The notes beneath the pieces were generated by a model. It was not told the origin of the DNA and searched no databases. It saw only the letters and a list, made by a program, of their open reading frames with translations. The position numbers and the translations under genes are program-made. A DNA stretch of 64,000 bases, taken from NCBI RefSeq assembly GCF_023343835.1, contig NC_064435.1, positions 56,706,134-56,770,133 on the forward strand. The letters are read 5' to 3'. Shown here piece after piece: positions 33,769 to 47,318 of this stretch. Every line of letters begins with the position of its first letter. The first letter of the stretch is position 1. This DNA comes from Lagopus muta (taxonomy: Eukaryota > Chordata > Aves > Galliformes > Phasianidae).

Positions 33769-36700
33769 CTGCAGCTTGTTTATTTTGGCAGCGGCAGAGT
33801 AAAGTGCATTGAATAGTCAGAATTACTAGTTCAGCACATGTATCCTGTACTGGGCACTGCCTGATTGTTGTAAGTCAAAGCTAATTTATTTTTGGACTGG
33901 ATCCAGTGGTAGCATAACATCTAAGTTCAAAGATACGCTGCATAAAAATGTTTTATGGATGTTTTCATCAAGATCTGCCAACTTATTTTCTATTGTTTGC
34001 AGTTCTATTGGTATAACAATGGAATGATTTGAATTGCATTTGTTTTTTTTTTCCTCCCTGTTGTTCAAATTTTCATTTTAAATTATTTACAAGTCTGAGA
34101 CTTGAAGATGAGAGCCTAATGAATGCTTTTAAAAATAAAACCTTCTTTAAGCATGTTATGCTTCATGTTTTGAATTTATAACACAAGCCTTAATGAATAG
34201 TTTCCTAGTTACTCCCATCTTAGAATTTATGAGCTGTCCTATTTACAAGTTTTACCTATACAATGGAAAGATAATTCCTATTTATCTTAAATGAAAAGAA
34301 CTCTTCTTGTTAACAAGCTTAAACTGCTAATTAGGGGTAATATAGCAATAAATACTGTGTCAAACCTTTTAACAATGAGAAGATGCAGTAGTCAGTATTT
34401 GGGCCTTTTCCTGGTGCTTTCTGTATAGGAAAAGAATGTTATGTTTTTTTCGAGATATGATTTACATGTGAGGTTAATAAAAGGTATCTTAGGGAAAGAC
34501 AGCAGCATATAGGACTTTTCCTGATGGGTAGCAGTTTCATTTGTGCCCCACCTTTAGGACAATATGTTGTTGCTCACATACTGCAGTGTTGGTTACTGTT
34601 GCAAGGCTTCAGAAGTATGAAAGACACCCGGAGACTTCATGTATGTGTGCGTGTGATGTTTTGTTAGCAGTTAAGCTTTTCTGCTCAAAAATATAGTATG
34701 ACTAGCAGTAGTTGTTTTGAGTGTACATTAATGTAATTTAATCAGGAAGGAAAGAAAACCTGGGACTAGAATTTTATGTCATTTACTTGAATATAAATCG
34801 GAGTATCTCCATTCAGTTTAACAGAATTTTTTCAATTTGCGTCAAAATGATGAAAATCAGGACCTGACACAAGCTCTCCATCTCACAGTTTGTGTATAGA
34901 AAAACAAAGAAATAAAATTGGACTTTTTTGATCCAAGAAATCTCTGAGCTCGGTTTTAGAGCAGAGGTGTTGTAATGCGTTCTTTTGTGCTGGTACTGGG
35001 AACTTTGTAGCTATGAGAAAAAGCATCTGTTATTATTGCTTGTGATTAGACTTCCATTCTCAGAGCTACAGATTTGTGAATTTGGCAGCTATTCTAAATC
35101 TGGGTAGCTTGAAACCTCTTGAGAAGTATTTTCATGGCATTCTTTGTGTGTGCCTCTGCTGACAGGTGCAGGAGGCCTAATTGATTTGCTTCCTGTTTGA
35201 TTTTCTTTGTGTCACCCAGAGGAAGTGCAGTAGGGATGGTGAAATGAGGAAGCAAGGAGAGGAAGGGGCTGAAGAGAAAGGGAGGAAAAGGAGTTTGGAG
35301 GTTTCCTTTCTGCTGCTCCAGAGCCTGTGTCTGGTAGGACAAAAGGAGCAACTCCTCTTGGAGCCCAGGAGCCCTCGTGGGGCACAAGATTGTTAGGCAT
35401 GATAGACAGTTGTTGGGAGAGGAAAAGAAAACACCTCAGAATGCTATTTGGCATCTGTGTTCAGGCTGCCTGGTTTCATTTCCATGTGAAAAACATCCTC
35501 AGCTTTGCAGGTGGAGGCTGACTTGAAGGAATACCTACTTTTCTTCCTTGTTATCATCATTATGGTTTTTGGTGTTACTGTTATCAATGCAGTATGTTCT
35601 GAGGTAGAGCGTTGACTAAACTGCATTGACTTTTTTTGGCCAAAGAATATGGCTATGTTTGTATTTTGCATGCTAAGGGTAAATACCTTTCACAAGGGGT
35701 ATCCTGCTCAGGGCAGATTTCTGAGGAGGAGGAGGAGGAGAAGGCATGTGAGTAGAAGTAATACATTAGGCACTACTACAGAAGAAGAGGTGGGCAAGCA
35801 TTCAGGCCCTTCTTCTAGTCCGCTACTGATACAAAGATAATTAAAATTGATATCTCTGAAATTTTATATAGATGTTGTACGGAAGTACAGATATGTAGGG
35901 AATATGACTATTTACAAGGTCAAGTAGGATTTGTTTGTTGTAAGTACACAGCAGTCTATAGGTTTGTAATGGCAGAGCTTGGGATAGCATCTGATCTAAC
36001 TGAGAGTGCTAAGAAAACTGCAGTTGATGTCACTGTAGCCATGGTTTCATTAGGATTTTTTTTTTTTTATTAGTTATTTTTCATTGTAAATTATGTTTCA
36101 AAACTCAATGGTCTCTGTATTGGAACAGGTGAAATACTTCACATAGATACTTAAATTTTGTTTGAAGAAAACACCTATGGAGCACAGAAAGAAAAAGTGC
36201 TATATTCCCTGAAATAACATTGCAGTAGGAATTTTGCTTGATAAAAGAAGATGTTCAGAGTGCTGGAATTGTCTAAACCATCAGAATTGCCAAGCATAAA
36301 TAATTACATAATTTCACACTTCCCAGTGAAGTCAGGGACCCTGATTAAGAAGTTGACAGCCTGAGAGAGTCCGCTCTTTGGCAGTGATGTCTGTATTCCT
36401 TAAATTTGTAATGACTGAATCCAGGAAAGCAGAGTAAGATTTAAAGCATTTGCTTTGAACCTCATTGACAAATGGAGAATATTCTTTTTCATAAGGAAGT
36501 TTTCATACTTTAAGTACCTAGATATTTCAGCTTCTCCACTTTCAGCTGGTGTATATTTTGCTGATGCCAGGTCTTCTTGCTACCTTGGTCCTCGCTGTCT
36601 TTCAGTATGTTTGATATTCATATTTCCTTTTTATTCCTTCTTTCTCGCTGTGCTTTTTTTCTTCCTTTTCTTAAACAAATAGATGATATGGTAATATGAG

Positions 36701-39700
36701 CTCTAATAGGAAAAAAGCATTGTTTAACTCAGTTGGGGTACTACTAATCCAGTCACCAAATGTAACCATAACACAGCATGCATTTTAATTATTAAGTATA
36801 ATGGAAACTTTGCATTTTAAATCTCGAACTATAAGCCACTTTTTTGAAAATGCACACTTCAGCACTATGATTTTAGCTCATAGTCTGTTACAGGGCAGTA
36901 TTCTTTAATCAGTTATTAGAAGCTGAAGATCAATGGCATTCAGTGCTTGTGGTAATGTTGAGAATACATGCAGGAGTCACTGCAGGTCAGCCTGAAGCTC
37001 GACCTTGCTTGTTTTTAATTATTTAGCAGGTTGGCTGACTAAAACAATGCAACAGTGTGTATGGAATGCAGCTATGCCACTAATTCCAAATAAGGAAAAT
37101 TTAAAGACATTTTCAAGACTAATACTCCCCTAAATTCCAGTACTTTGTAGAGTGTGCTTTAGAATTAAATGACATATTGTTGAGGTTTCTTTTTTATGTA
37201 AGTATTTGTTTGAATAGCTCTACAGAGTGCTCCTAATGCACTTTCAGCGTCTTGCTACTAAGAAATGCTGAAGGGTAGAGCAAGTACTTTGTGTTTGCTC
37301 ATATTTCGTCAATACCTTTTTGAAATGAATACTTATTTCCTATTCATTTGGAGAATAAATATATACAATAAATTCTAACATAAATACCCTTAGTGCCTGT
37401 GCTTTTTGATATGAAAAATAATAATACTCTTAGAGGAAATGTGGATTTTTAGTGCATCATCATGGAAACTTACTAATCTGTACATGAGATGTGCACGCTT
37501 GGACATAACCTTATCGAGCAGCTCCCTTTGGCTTTGCTAAGTGCCTGCTTCTGGATAGCAGAACGCTTTCATCAGCTGGCATGTCAGGGTGCAGGACCAG
37601 GGCTGTCCACATTTGTGAGTGGTAAAGAGCGTTAGCTCTTCCTTTTGCCCAGGTTACCTCATACAAGAGCTCTGCTTTCCTGAGTTCAGCACTGTGCTGA
37701 CCGTCTTTCTCCTCCACCTGAAGGAGCTCTGCCATGTGATAGCAGTATTAGATCCTTAACATTCTTACCTTGCAGTTCTTTTTGCTCATGTATAACTTTT
37801 GAGCGTATGGCAGAAGAGTGCGGAGATACAACCTTCCTACCACGTTTTTATGTATAAATATTTCAGAAATATCTTCCACTGTCTGCGTGCAGGTAATCTG
37901 AAATTAGCAGAGCATCGGCTCTTTCCAAACGGTTTTGAAATGTACCAAATCACCCCTACTGTTTTTTCTTAGGAATGTTGTTTCCTTTTGTGTGAAAGAG
38001 TACTCTGACCCCGTTTTTCTTACGCCGTGAGTTCTCGTCTCTTCCTTTGTTCAGATGGACGTGGTTGTAAGATGCAGAAGTTAATCTGGGTCAGTAATTT
38101 TTATTTCCAGTCCTCTGGGGAAACAGGTGACACAGGAGGCAGAAGACACCTTCTTGGTGAATGCAAAGAGAGGGAAAAGTCTCTGCTTCTCCCTCATCCT
38201 TTACTGACTCTCCTCTTACCTGTGGATAAAGCAGATGTTGCTAAACATGTACAGACCTTGTCCGTATTTTGCTAACTTTTTGGCCTGAATGTTATTAGTA
38301 GTTTTTCATGAGGCGAGAAGAATCAAATCCTACAGTTCGAAACAGCAATTCGCTATAGAGTTAGAATGAGTTCAAACAAAAAAAATAGCAAGATAGCATT
38401 GTCCTTAAGGCAGCTGTCTGAACCTTTCCTTACCAAAGGCTATGTTTTGGACCATGACCACCCCCAAACTGCAGAGGACCAATGACTTTCTAAACATACT
38501 GTTCACGGTTCAGGCAGCACGACACTTGTACTGCCCTAACAGGTTAGTCAAGGAATGACTAGGAGTGAGCCTTTGCTGATGAATAAGGTTAGTTAGGGGC
38601 TGCCTGAAGGCTGGAGCCCTGGCTGAGCACAGTGGGCAGGGTGCACCTAGGGGCTGTGCTTCATCTCCCTGGGGTGAGCGCTGGCTCCTCAACCTGCTAA
38701 GGCCCCTCTTGTGTCCTTCCCTCCAGGACACTTTTGTGTAAAGGTGGTAGACAGAGCAATTGGGGGCTGCACGGCCCGATATCGGCACCTGAGCCTGAAA
38801 GTTCCGACTCCGATTGCTTTTCTTCTTCTCTCCGTTGCTTTCTCATCTTGCTCCTGGAATGTCTTTATTTATTTAGTTTTTGAATTTGTAAGAGGAAAAG
38901 TGTACCAACTCTAAGTGTGCAGTGAGTTTTTACAGCCCGGTTGTAAATCCCAAAAACTAAGGGGTTTATAATGGAAATGCTTAGAGAGGAGAGGGGAGGG
39001 CGTGCTATAATACATATGTAACCTTCTTTCCCTCTCTTTAGTGAATAGACCGTTTAAACTAAATTAAGTAAAGGATATAAATTCTGTTGTTTCAGTTTTT
39101 AATATTTCATGGCTGATTTTATAGATAAAAATTACATTTAACAGTAAATATGAAGAAAAATTTATACAGCCTGTTCTAGTTTGATATGGAACAGCAAATC
39201 CCATTTCTCTGTAGCTGTAAAGAAAATTCATTATAATGACTTTAGTTGTAAGAGATGGCTTCATTGTGATTAGTTACACTGATAATAAAACAACCTTTTT
39301 ACCAATGGCACAAGATACATGGGAGCTCATGTGTCTGCCTTTTAATAGCCTTGAATTTGTGTATTTGCTATCTTTATTCTGTAGTCCCTTTTTCTTTTAT
39401 AATTGGGCACTTTAAAAATCTGCAAGTTATTAAAAATAGGCTAATGTCACTTAATTTTTCATTCTTAATTGAGTTTTCTAAATAAGAACTAATTTTGGTA
39501 GCAAAAACGTATTTTTGTGTCACTGTTTTCAATTGTGAATAACAGTTCTAGGAAATAAAATAATAAAAGCTGGCTATCTGACATTACTTTCTGAGTTCTT
39601 TTTAAGCATTTAAAGAAATATCTTGACTTTCAAATGCCCTCTTTGCAGTGACTTGAGTTGAACGTAGAAGTTTTGTGTGCGTTCTTTTTATTTACAACAC

Positions 39701-39755
39701 TAATGGCAGTAGGCTGTCTTCTAAAGTAGCTGAGAGCCCAAGTGTAGACTTCTCT

Positions 39756-39767
39756 GGGGGGGGGGGG
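39756..39767 (+). repeat. 12-G homopolymer
   Basis: Twelve consecutive G in AT-rich DNA; error-prone in sequencing. Confidence 0.85.
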
Positions 39768-42700
39768 ATTTGGTGAGGAATTTGCTGCTAAAGGGATATT
39801 TATTTATTTTCCTGTATGTGCCTCTAAGAATACTTAGATCACCTGAGCATGATAATGCAGAATGAGTTTGATGAGAAAGGTATAATGGTTGTTTTAATAG
39901 GAACCTTTGCGTATTTATATTGCCGTGACTTGTGCTGTTACAGAGGTTTAACAAAGAAAATCTCCTGTATTGTTTACTTTATAGAAAATGTATCATATAT
40001 TACAGTCTTGAAAAATGGTGTGTGCTCGGAAATGATGTTTTTTAATCACAAAATAGAATTACAGGGAACTGTTAGAAACGAATTCCTTTCCTGTTTCATG
40101 TAAAAAGTGAAAGGATCTACAGGGGAAGGCTGCAGAGCTGACAAAACAGAAGTTGGATTTGATTATCAAATATTTATGGAATTTACTGGAAAACAGAAAA
40201 AACAGCTTTGGAAAAGTAGATGTAGTAGTTGAGTGTTTTGGAAAATGCAATGAAACAGCACTCTTAACATTATCTTCTACTTCAGAAAAGATAAATACAT
40301 TTTCGCCCTTGTTTTTTGTAAGCTTTGTTTTAGATTCTTTTTTTCCACTGATGATTACAGCTAGAACAAGAAATCCAGTGGAACTTTTTAATTTCATAGA
40401 ATGAATACCAGGAAAATGGCTACTGGTGAGTAAAACATGGGATTAAATATTCTTTTTACCACCTGAGAGTAAAATAGACTGTGCCTGTACCCTTTGGTAG
40501 AGGAAGCAGGCAGCCTGTCTGGCGTGCAGCGCACTTTGTGTCTGTATTCCTCCATCAGAGAAATTCAGCCTGTAGTTTGGGCTGCTGTGGCTCCCTTGCT
40601 CAGTGAGCTGAGGCTCAGGAGCCAAAGAGCTGCCCTGTCTGTGGTGGTGAGAACTGGCTTTGTATCCTGGCTGCCCTCTCTTATAAATCATCATGCAGGT
40701 AAGCTGGTAAGCTTGTGGTCCTCCAGACCCTTGTGGAGCCTGAACTGAGTGATAGCCTACTTAGTAGTATGTCAATTTTTTTCTCTAAGGAAATATTGGG
40801 ACAGCGGTAATTTCTTACTCTAGCTTGGTCTCTGTGAGCTTGCCCATTGTCACCGCAGAATATGTTTTCTTTGTTCATTAAAACCTATTGATCTCGAGAA
40901 AGTTTGTAAGATTGATTTTTAACTCAGTGCTTTTCAGGGAATTAGTAGTATTTTTAGTAATAACAGTCTCCTAATGTGTTCCCAATGCAGTGTGATATAT
41001 AGGGGAACAGAGGCAACATACACAAGCTCCACTCCCCAAGGTCCGCATCTATGGGGACAAATCAGGCAGCCCTGCTGGTGTGCGGTGCAGGGAGCTTGTC
41101 TGGAAAGGATCCATGGGACTGCTGCACTCGCTTGAGCTGCTTGTCCAAAAGGGATCTGGGGAGGAGGAAGCAGTGATGGGGATCACTGGATTTTCTGGCA
41201 CCTGTTTTTCCACCCTGCTACTGATGTAAACCCTGAGCATTTCAGCTTTAGGCGCTGCTGCTGGGAGAGAAGGCTTATCCTGGCCCCTGTTTCTGATGTT
41301 TTTCAGTGAGGTCTTTGATGGTTTGGGGTCCTGACTGAAGGTATGGTTTTCTGATAAACTGAAGAAAATGCACTGTGGTTGCATGATATACCTCAAAATA
41401 ACAAAAAGATTTTGGACCAGATATCCAGGTAATAGAAAACTAATAAGCAAGATGTAGCTTTTAGATAGAACAGAATGAAGCTGCCTAATTTTTGTAGATA
41501 CTGAGGTGTAGATAGTGAACGTGGTACCCAGTGCAACTGCACTGCATCCTCTGTTCCTCAAGGAGAAATGAAAATTCTCACTGCTAGTTGAATCCTTGTT
41601 TGGGAACGCACCTGAACATTTGTGCCTGGCTTCAGAGCTAGTCGGAATCATTCTGAAACTTGAGCCTGTGCTCAAGTATCTTGCTAATTCTGGAAGGTAA
41701 TGAAGTTTCAGGGCCTTAGGTAGGCACAATATTTGTTGCATTGACACAGACATATGTGGGAGAACTGGACACTATTGATCAGCAGTGGCATTTGAAACCT
41801 TCCTGCTGTTTGTTTCGAAGTATCAGCGTTGTGAATTCTGTGTACATGAGGTTAGTTAGGGTTTGCAGGTGATGGTGGTGTCCCTTATCCTCTCCGGTTC
41901 CTTCCAATCTCCCTGGTTTGGACCTTGCTTGGGAAGATCTGCCCGCTCTGCACAGGCTGCAGTGTGAAGCTGGTGCTGCTCTTGCTCTCAGCTTTCTGCT
42001 TCTCTTCTCTCCATGGCTGGAGCAATGGCACCTTTTGTAGCTCTATGGCTCAGCACGGGCAAAGAGTGTGGGGACTGCGAAGGGAAGAAGCTCCATGTTG
42101 TGCTATCAAAGTAGCTCATTACAGACACTGCAGAAGGCAGCAACAGTTTTTGTCTCATCTCATATTGTGTGCCACCATAACATCTGGATGCCTCCCATTG
42201 CTGTCTTTTATTTTCTTCCATCTGTTGTCACAGTCAGTGATAGAAATTAGAGTAAAATTCAATGGTAAACTCTTGAACCTTTCAGCGTGCAGAAGTATGG
42301 AGCTTTAAAGGGTGTTCAGTGACTTCAGCTGAAGCATGAGTTCGTGCAATTGAAAACAACAGTTATTATGGAGGAAGCCAGGTTTTGCACTGCTTTGCTT
42401 GGTTTAAGTCTTGGTGACAATCATCTGAGGTTATCTGGGAGAAAATCACCCTGCCTGCTGCAGAGGAGATGGCAGTAATATTGTGATTGCTTCCGTGTAT
42501 TGTAAGAAATTGTTGAGGGGAAAAGGCATAATTTGACATGCAGCCTTTCCACCGAGTGTTAAAGGTTTATCACCTATGTAGCTGAGAACTGTGTACAGCT
42601 GTCATCTTTTTGAACTAATTTCTAATGATGGATATTACTTTGTCTTTGTTAGAGATAACAGTCATACAAAGAAATGAAGCTGCTGCTTATGCTCTGCTAA

Positions 42701-45163
42701 GTGTACCGGAGAGCTAACGTACTGTGACAGGGATTAGGGGCAGCATCTACAGCACAGAGCCCTTCTGAAATGAGAAGCAGCCCCCACTTTGCCCATTCTT
42801 CCCCTCCTCCCTCTCTGCCTCATTTAAGGAACTTAACTGGAAAATGAGAACTGAAAAGAAAGTCAGGATTTCATATGTCTTACAGGATTGAGTTGAAAGA
42901 CTTGGTGTGCTCACTTCTATTTCTTTGTACAGAGAAAGAGGTTTTGTCTCCATGTAATAAGCTAATAGATAAAATTGCACATGATGCTGCGTATTAACAC
43001 TGAAACTACCTTCATTTGATACATGCATATATGTAAACATGTATATCCTAAGGAGCGTATATTTTAGTTAACAATAATACTAGCTGTCATTTCTGTAGAT
43101 ATGTCTACCAAAGAGACGTGTAGGGCATTTTCGTTTGAACTGCTTTTCCTGGTTGAAATGCAATTACTTCCTTGTGTGAAGTGGCCACCAGGTGTCAGAA
43201 GAATGCTTTTATTTTTATTAATTTCTCCTGTTCATTGGAAGTATGTGTACACTGTGTGTCCTTCCCTGGAAACTTTTCTTAACCTACTGCACCAACAGCC
43301 CTATCTTCTTACCTTACTTGTTCAGTGAAACACGTGTGCAGCCCTTTTCACCTTAGCGGCCTATTGAAGCATCGCAGCTGGAAGCACAGTAGCACTGAGT
43401 ACGTGTGTATACCAACCAATTACTGCATGCATTCTTTGCTGCTGTCATTTAAAAGATGGGGATAAGTACATTAAACTAAACCACGCGGGTGCATTTGATC
43501 TTAGCAGAAGTTAGAGTCATTAAAGGCAAGGCAATTAAAATGATCATTCAGAAAATACCAGTATTTAAAGCATGTTGGATTTCCCTTCCTACCTTCCACC
43601 GTTCACCCTCCTCTTGATGACTTTTATACACTTTTGGCATCTGAATTTCACATTGACTGTGATATCTATTTAATTAATTTAGTCTCACGTACTTGCATTT
43701 ATTGTGGATTAAATGCATCCAATCTATTTTCTTTCTGACTTTAATTTCAAGCGGTTTTGGTTAAATTTTTTTTTTATATACTATCAGGTGTTGCTCAGTC
43801 AGAACTTGGGCAGTGACTGGAAAATGCTCCACATCTTCTTTTTAATTGTGTTTTTTTTCCCCTATTGTTGTCATACATGAAATGAAGAGAATGTTTCAAT
43901 TTGAAAAATCTCTCTCTTTTTTTTTCTTTTTTTTTTTTCCTTCTCCTTCTTCTTTGTAGTTTCTTCTAGTTCTTATCTCTATTCTGCGTCTGGGTTCTAC
44001 ATAGAAAACGGGCTCCTGGCTGCCAGCCCACAGCTGGGTGCTTGCACTGGACTTTACAACTGTGCTGCTGCTCCTCCTAGTGCTAGCAGACGTGTGGCCT
44101 GGGTGGTGATGGCCAAGGCCTCTGGCTGCTTCTGTCTCACAATAGTTCAAAAGAAAGAGCCAACAAAGCCATTTCCTGTCTTCTTTTTGTTTTTGGGAGA
44201 AAGTTGATGAAAATTCAGTAAATGCTGGTGGGTATTAGATATCAGAAAATCTGTCTAGGAAAATTGTACCCCATGAGTTTTAAAGGAGAACAGAATCAGG
44301 GTTTCTGGGGTGAAAATTCTAAGAGCCAGTTTGGAAGAAATAACACTTTGATTTTTTCTGCAAAAGTGCAGTGAAAAGTTAAAACTTGTAATGTCTTTCT
44401 GCAGGTGGCAGCATGAGAAGCATTTGTGCTTCCTCTGATGCATTTCAGTGCGGTCCACCACATGGAAGAGGGTAGCACAGCCTACGATAGAGAGGAGATT
44501 CAAATTGCATTTACTTTTTCTTTCTGTCTCATTTTAATTGGCAAAGTTGGTCAGAATTGCATCTTTCATGAAGCCATGTAACTTTGGGATTTCTCACAAA
44601 CCAAGAGACTCATTACTCTGTATGAAGAAGTGATTACTTTTTTCCTGGATGTTTCCTTTCGAGAAGCGGACCTGATGACTAAACTGTTACTGAAATATTT
44701 AAGCGGGGCTTTTCATCCATAAATATCACAGTGCTACAGAAATATGATATGTCTTTGATCAGAAGTTGGATGTATATTTTTATTGCTATATCCATGTCTC
44801 TCTCTGGAAATAGTCAGAATTCTTTGAGTTTACAATTCACAACACAGAAATCTCTTTAAATTTCAAAAGTTGAAGATCTTGGCGTTATTGAATGCTTTTT
44901 GGGAACTATTAGTGCAGTTCTCTTACTTTATGCCTTGGGCATGCAATTGTTTCTGATAGCACTTGAAAGTGTGTATCCAGGCCTCTTTGTGTGTGTGTGT
45001 GGACTCTCAAAGCGAATCTAATGAGTGATCACTATGGTACTGAGCAGCATTTGGTCCTATCTAAAGTGAGTGGATGATGAAGAAGCTCTTCCTTCACCCA
45101 TATTTTTGGGGGTATAAGTTAATATATGTCTATATTTTATGTCAAGAGTTCATAAAGATTTCC

Positions 45164-45188
45164 TTTTTTTTTTTTTTTTTTTTTTTTT
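45164..45188 (+). repeat. 25-T homopolymer
   Basis: Uninterrupted T run; no retroelement body is recognisable beside it. Confidence 0.85.
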
Positions 45189-45939
45189 GGCATTTTCCCC
45201 ATCTGAAGGACTTTCAGTGGTAGGGAGGCAGAAAAAAGAAGGATGTAAGTGATACTGCAAGTTGCATTTTCTAGTGATGCCCTTATGATTCCTTCTGATG
45301 CCTATGAGAAAATGATGTTAACAACTGCAGACAGTCATCAGTGGGCTCTTTGTTTTCTAATTTTAACTACTGAAGATACAGCAATGTGGAAGTTTCAATA
45401 TTCTTAGCCTTCAAAAGCCTATAGCTTGTTTGGAAGGCTCTTCTGGAAGCTCTGGTGCCCTAACAAAATGAATTGCTTTCCATAAAGAAAAGGTTACAGT
45501 GCACAGCTTGAACTTCCAGCATTCTTGAGCTACAAGGAACACTTACAAGCAACAGACACTTTTCAAAGTAAAGTTGATCTTTTTTTCTTTTTGAACCGAC
45601 AATCCTACCATCTTTCCTGTTCCATTACTGAGAGACTATTCTCTTAAATATCTCTCTGAAAGAAGAGAAGTAACTTTGTCAGACTCTAAGAAATGCCTTT
45701 AAGTTGATGAAGGAGGATGTTATGCCTTTGCAAATGAGAAAATGTTTATTTGGCACAAAGGTTTTATGTTGAGTTCACATTCAGTTTTGTTCTGGCTATT
45801 TAAGAAGCTCCTTAAAACAGGCTTGCTTCATTGTATCTATGATTTCACCAAAAGAACTAAATGTCTGAAAAGGGAAATTTTAATGAAGAGAAATTTGTTT
45901 TCTGTTATAGTAGAAATGCTGTGTCATGGCATGAAGCAG

Positions 45940-46240
45940 TGATAGAGCACCTGGTGGGAAGGCTAGGCCAACTCAGGGGAGCTCAGCTGTATGCAATGCA
46001 GCTGAGTGACTGGAATCACTCAGTATCCACCCCTTCCCAGACCTCATTTAAGGGTTGGAGGGGGAGGGGCGTCTTGTTGGAGGTCCTTGCGTACCTGAGG
46101 CTTTGGGAGTGTGAGCAGATTTCTTTCCTTTGTTTCCATGTCCAGAAAAAAGTGGGATTTGATAACTGTAAACATACTTTCTTTGGGTTCTTCTGTGCAT
46201 GTCCATACTCCTTCCATTAAAGAGCTGGCTTATGACCGAA
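45940..46240 (+). repeat. Repeat-like GC-richer block B, unclassified
   Basis: Contains 'gagcacctggtggg', 'cagacctcatttaaggg' and 'ttggaggtccttg' in the same order as related motifs in the block at 17375-17590. Could be a diverged LTR-like element. Too divergent to align by eye over its full length. Confidence 0.35.
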
Positions 46241-46434
46241 AAGAGGAGTAAATAAAAATGTATTGACCATCAGGTTAGGAGACCTTACAGTTCATTACAG
46301 GTTTATGGATCGTTTCTGAATTGCTTGTCCTTTAGACTTTAATTTAAGATTACATCTTTCTAAATTTCATTTGGTGATTAGGGAAATGCAGATCTCACAC
46401 TGAAAGTCTCAACTGCACTGTCTTTACCTATTGC

Positions 46435-47318
46435 CATGGAGGAATATATGCCAACGTATCTCCAGTGAAATGTTTTCTACTTTTATCAAAGAGAAGATCA
46501 ACAGATTTGAAAGGTGGGCCTGGGTGAATATAATGAGGTTCAACACAGCAAAGTTTGAGGTTTGCACTTGGTCTGAAGGAATCCCAGATGTTTATACAGG
46601 CTTTGAAGAGCAGTCCTTGAGAGCAGCAGAGAACGACCTGGGAGTCCTGATGGATGAAAAACTTAACGTGAGCCAGGAGTGTGCTCTTGCAGCTCAGAAA
46701 GCAAATGGTATCCTGGGCTCCATCAGAAGAGGGGTGGCCAGCAGGGAGAAGATGATTGTTCCTCTCTACTCTGCCCTCCTAAGTCCCCATTTGGAGTATT
46801 GTGTCCAGGTCTGGAGTGCCCAGTACAAGAAAGACAGGGAGCTGTTGGAGAGGGTCCAGAAGAGGGCCACAAAGATGATCAGGGGGCTGAAGCACCTCCC
46901 CTACCAAGACAGGCTGAGGGAGCTGGGCTTGTTCAGCCTGGAGAAAAGAAGGCTGTGGGGTGACCTCATTGCAGCCTTTCAGTACCTAAAGGGAGCCTGT
47001 AAATAGGAGGGGAATCAACTCTTTGAAAGAGTAGATAACTGCAGGACAAGGGGAAACAGTTTTAAGCGAGGGAGGGAAGATTTAGGTTGGATGTCAGGAG
47101 GAAATTCTTTACAGAGAGGGTGGTGAGGCGCTAGAACAAGCTGCCCAGAGAGGTTGTGGATGCTCCGTCCTTGGAGATGTTAAAGGCCAGGTTGGATGGG
47201 GCCCTGTGCAGCCTGGTCTGGTATTAAATGGGGAGGTTGGTGGCCCTGCCTGTGGCAGGGGGTTGGAGATTCATGATCCTTGAGGTCCCTTCCAACCCTG
47301 GCCATTCTATGATTCAGT
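46435..47318 (+). mobile_element. CR1 LINE, 3' part with open late-pol frame
   Basis: The longest well-preserved CR1 in the window. An open frame up to 47006 reads [55 protein letters not shown] and [20 protein letters not shown], the C-terminal part of CR1 pol. The noncoding 3' end and the tail 'ggccattctatgattca' follow. It is 5' truncated, so inactive. The lack of stops over more than 500 bases suggests a younger copy than the others here. Confidence 0.95.

Larger units (their letters stand above)
33769..45939 (+). other. Presumed ZNF407 intron 1, long unannotated stretch
   Basis: About 12 kb of mainly AT-rich DNA without any exon or repeat family I can name. Landmarks: a (GAG)6 run near 35723-35740, a 12-G run at 39756-39767, a T-rich tract near 43917-43940, a 25-T run at 45164-45188, a GC-richer patch at about 38510-38800, and an unexplained 234-codon open frame on the minus strand (41049-41753). 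Confidence 0.5.
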
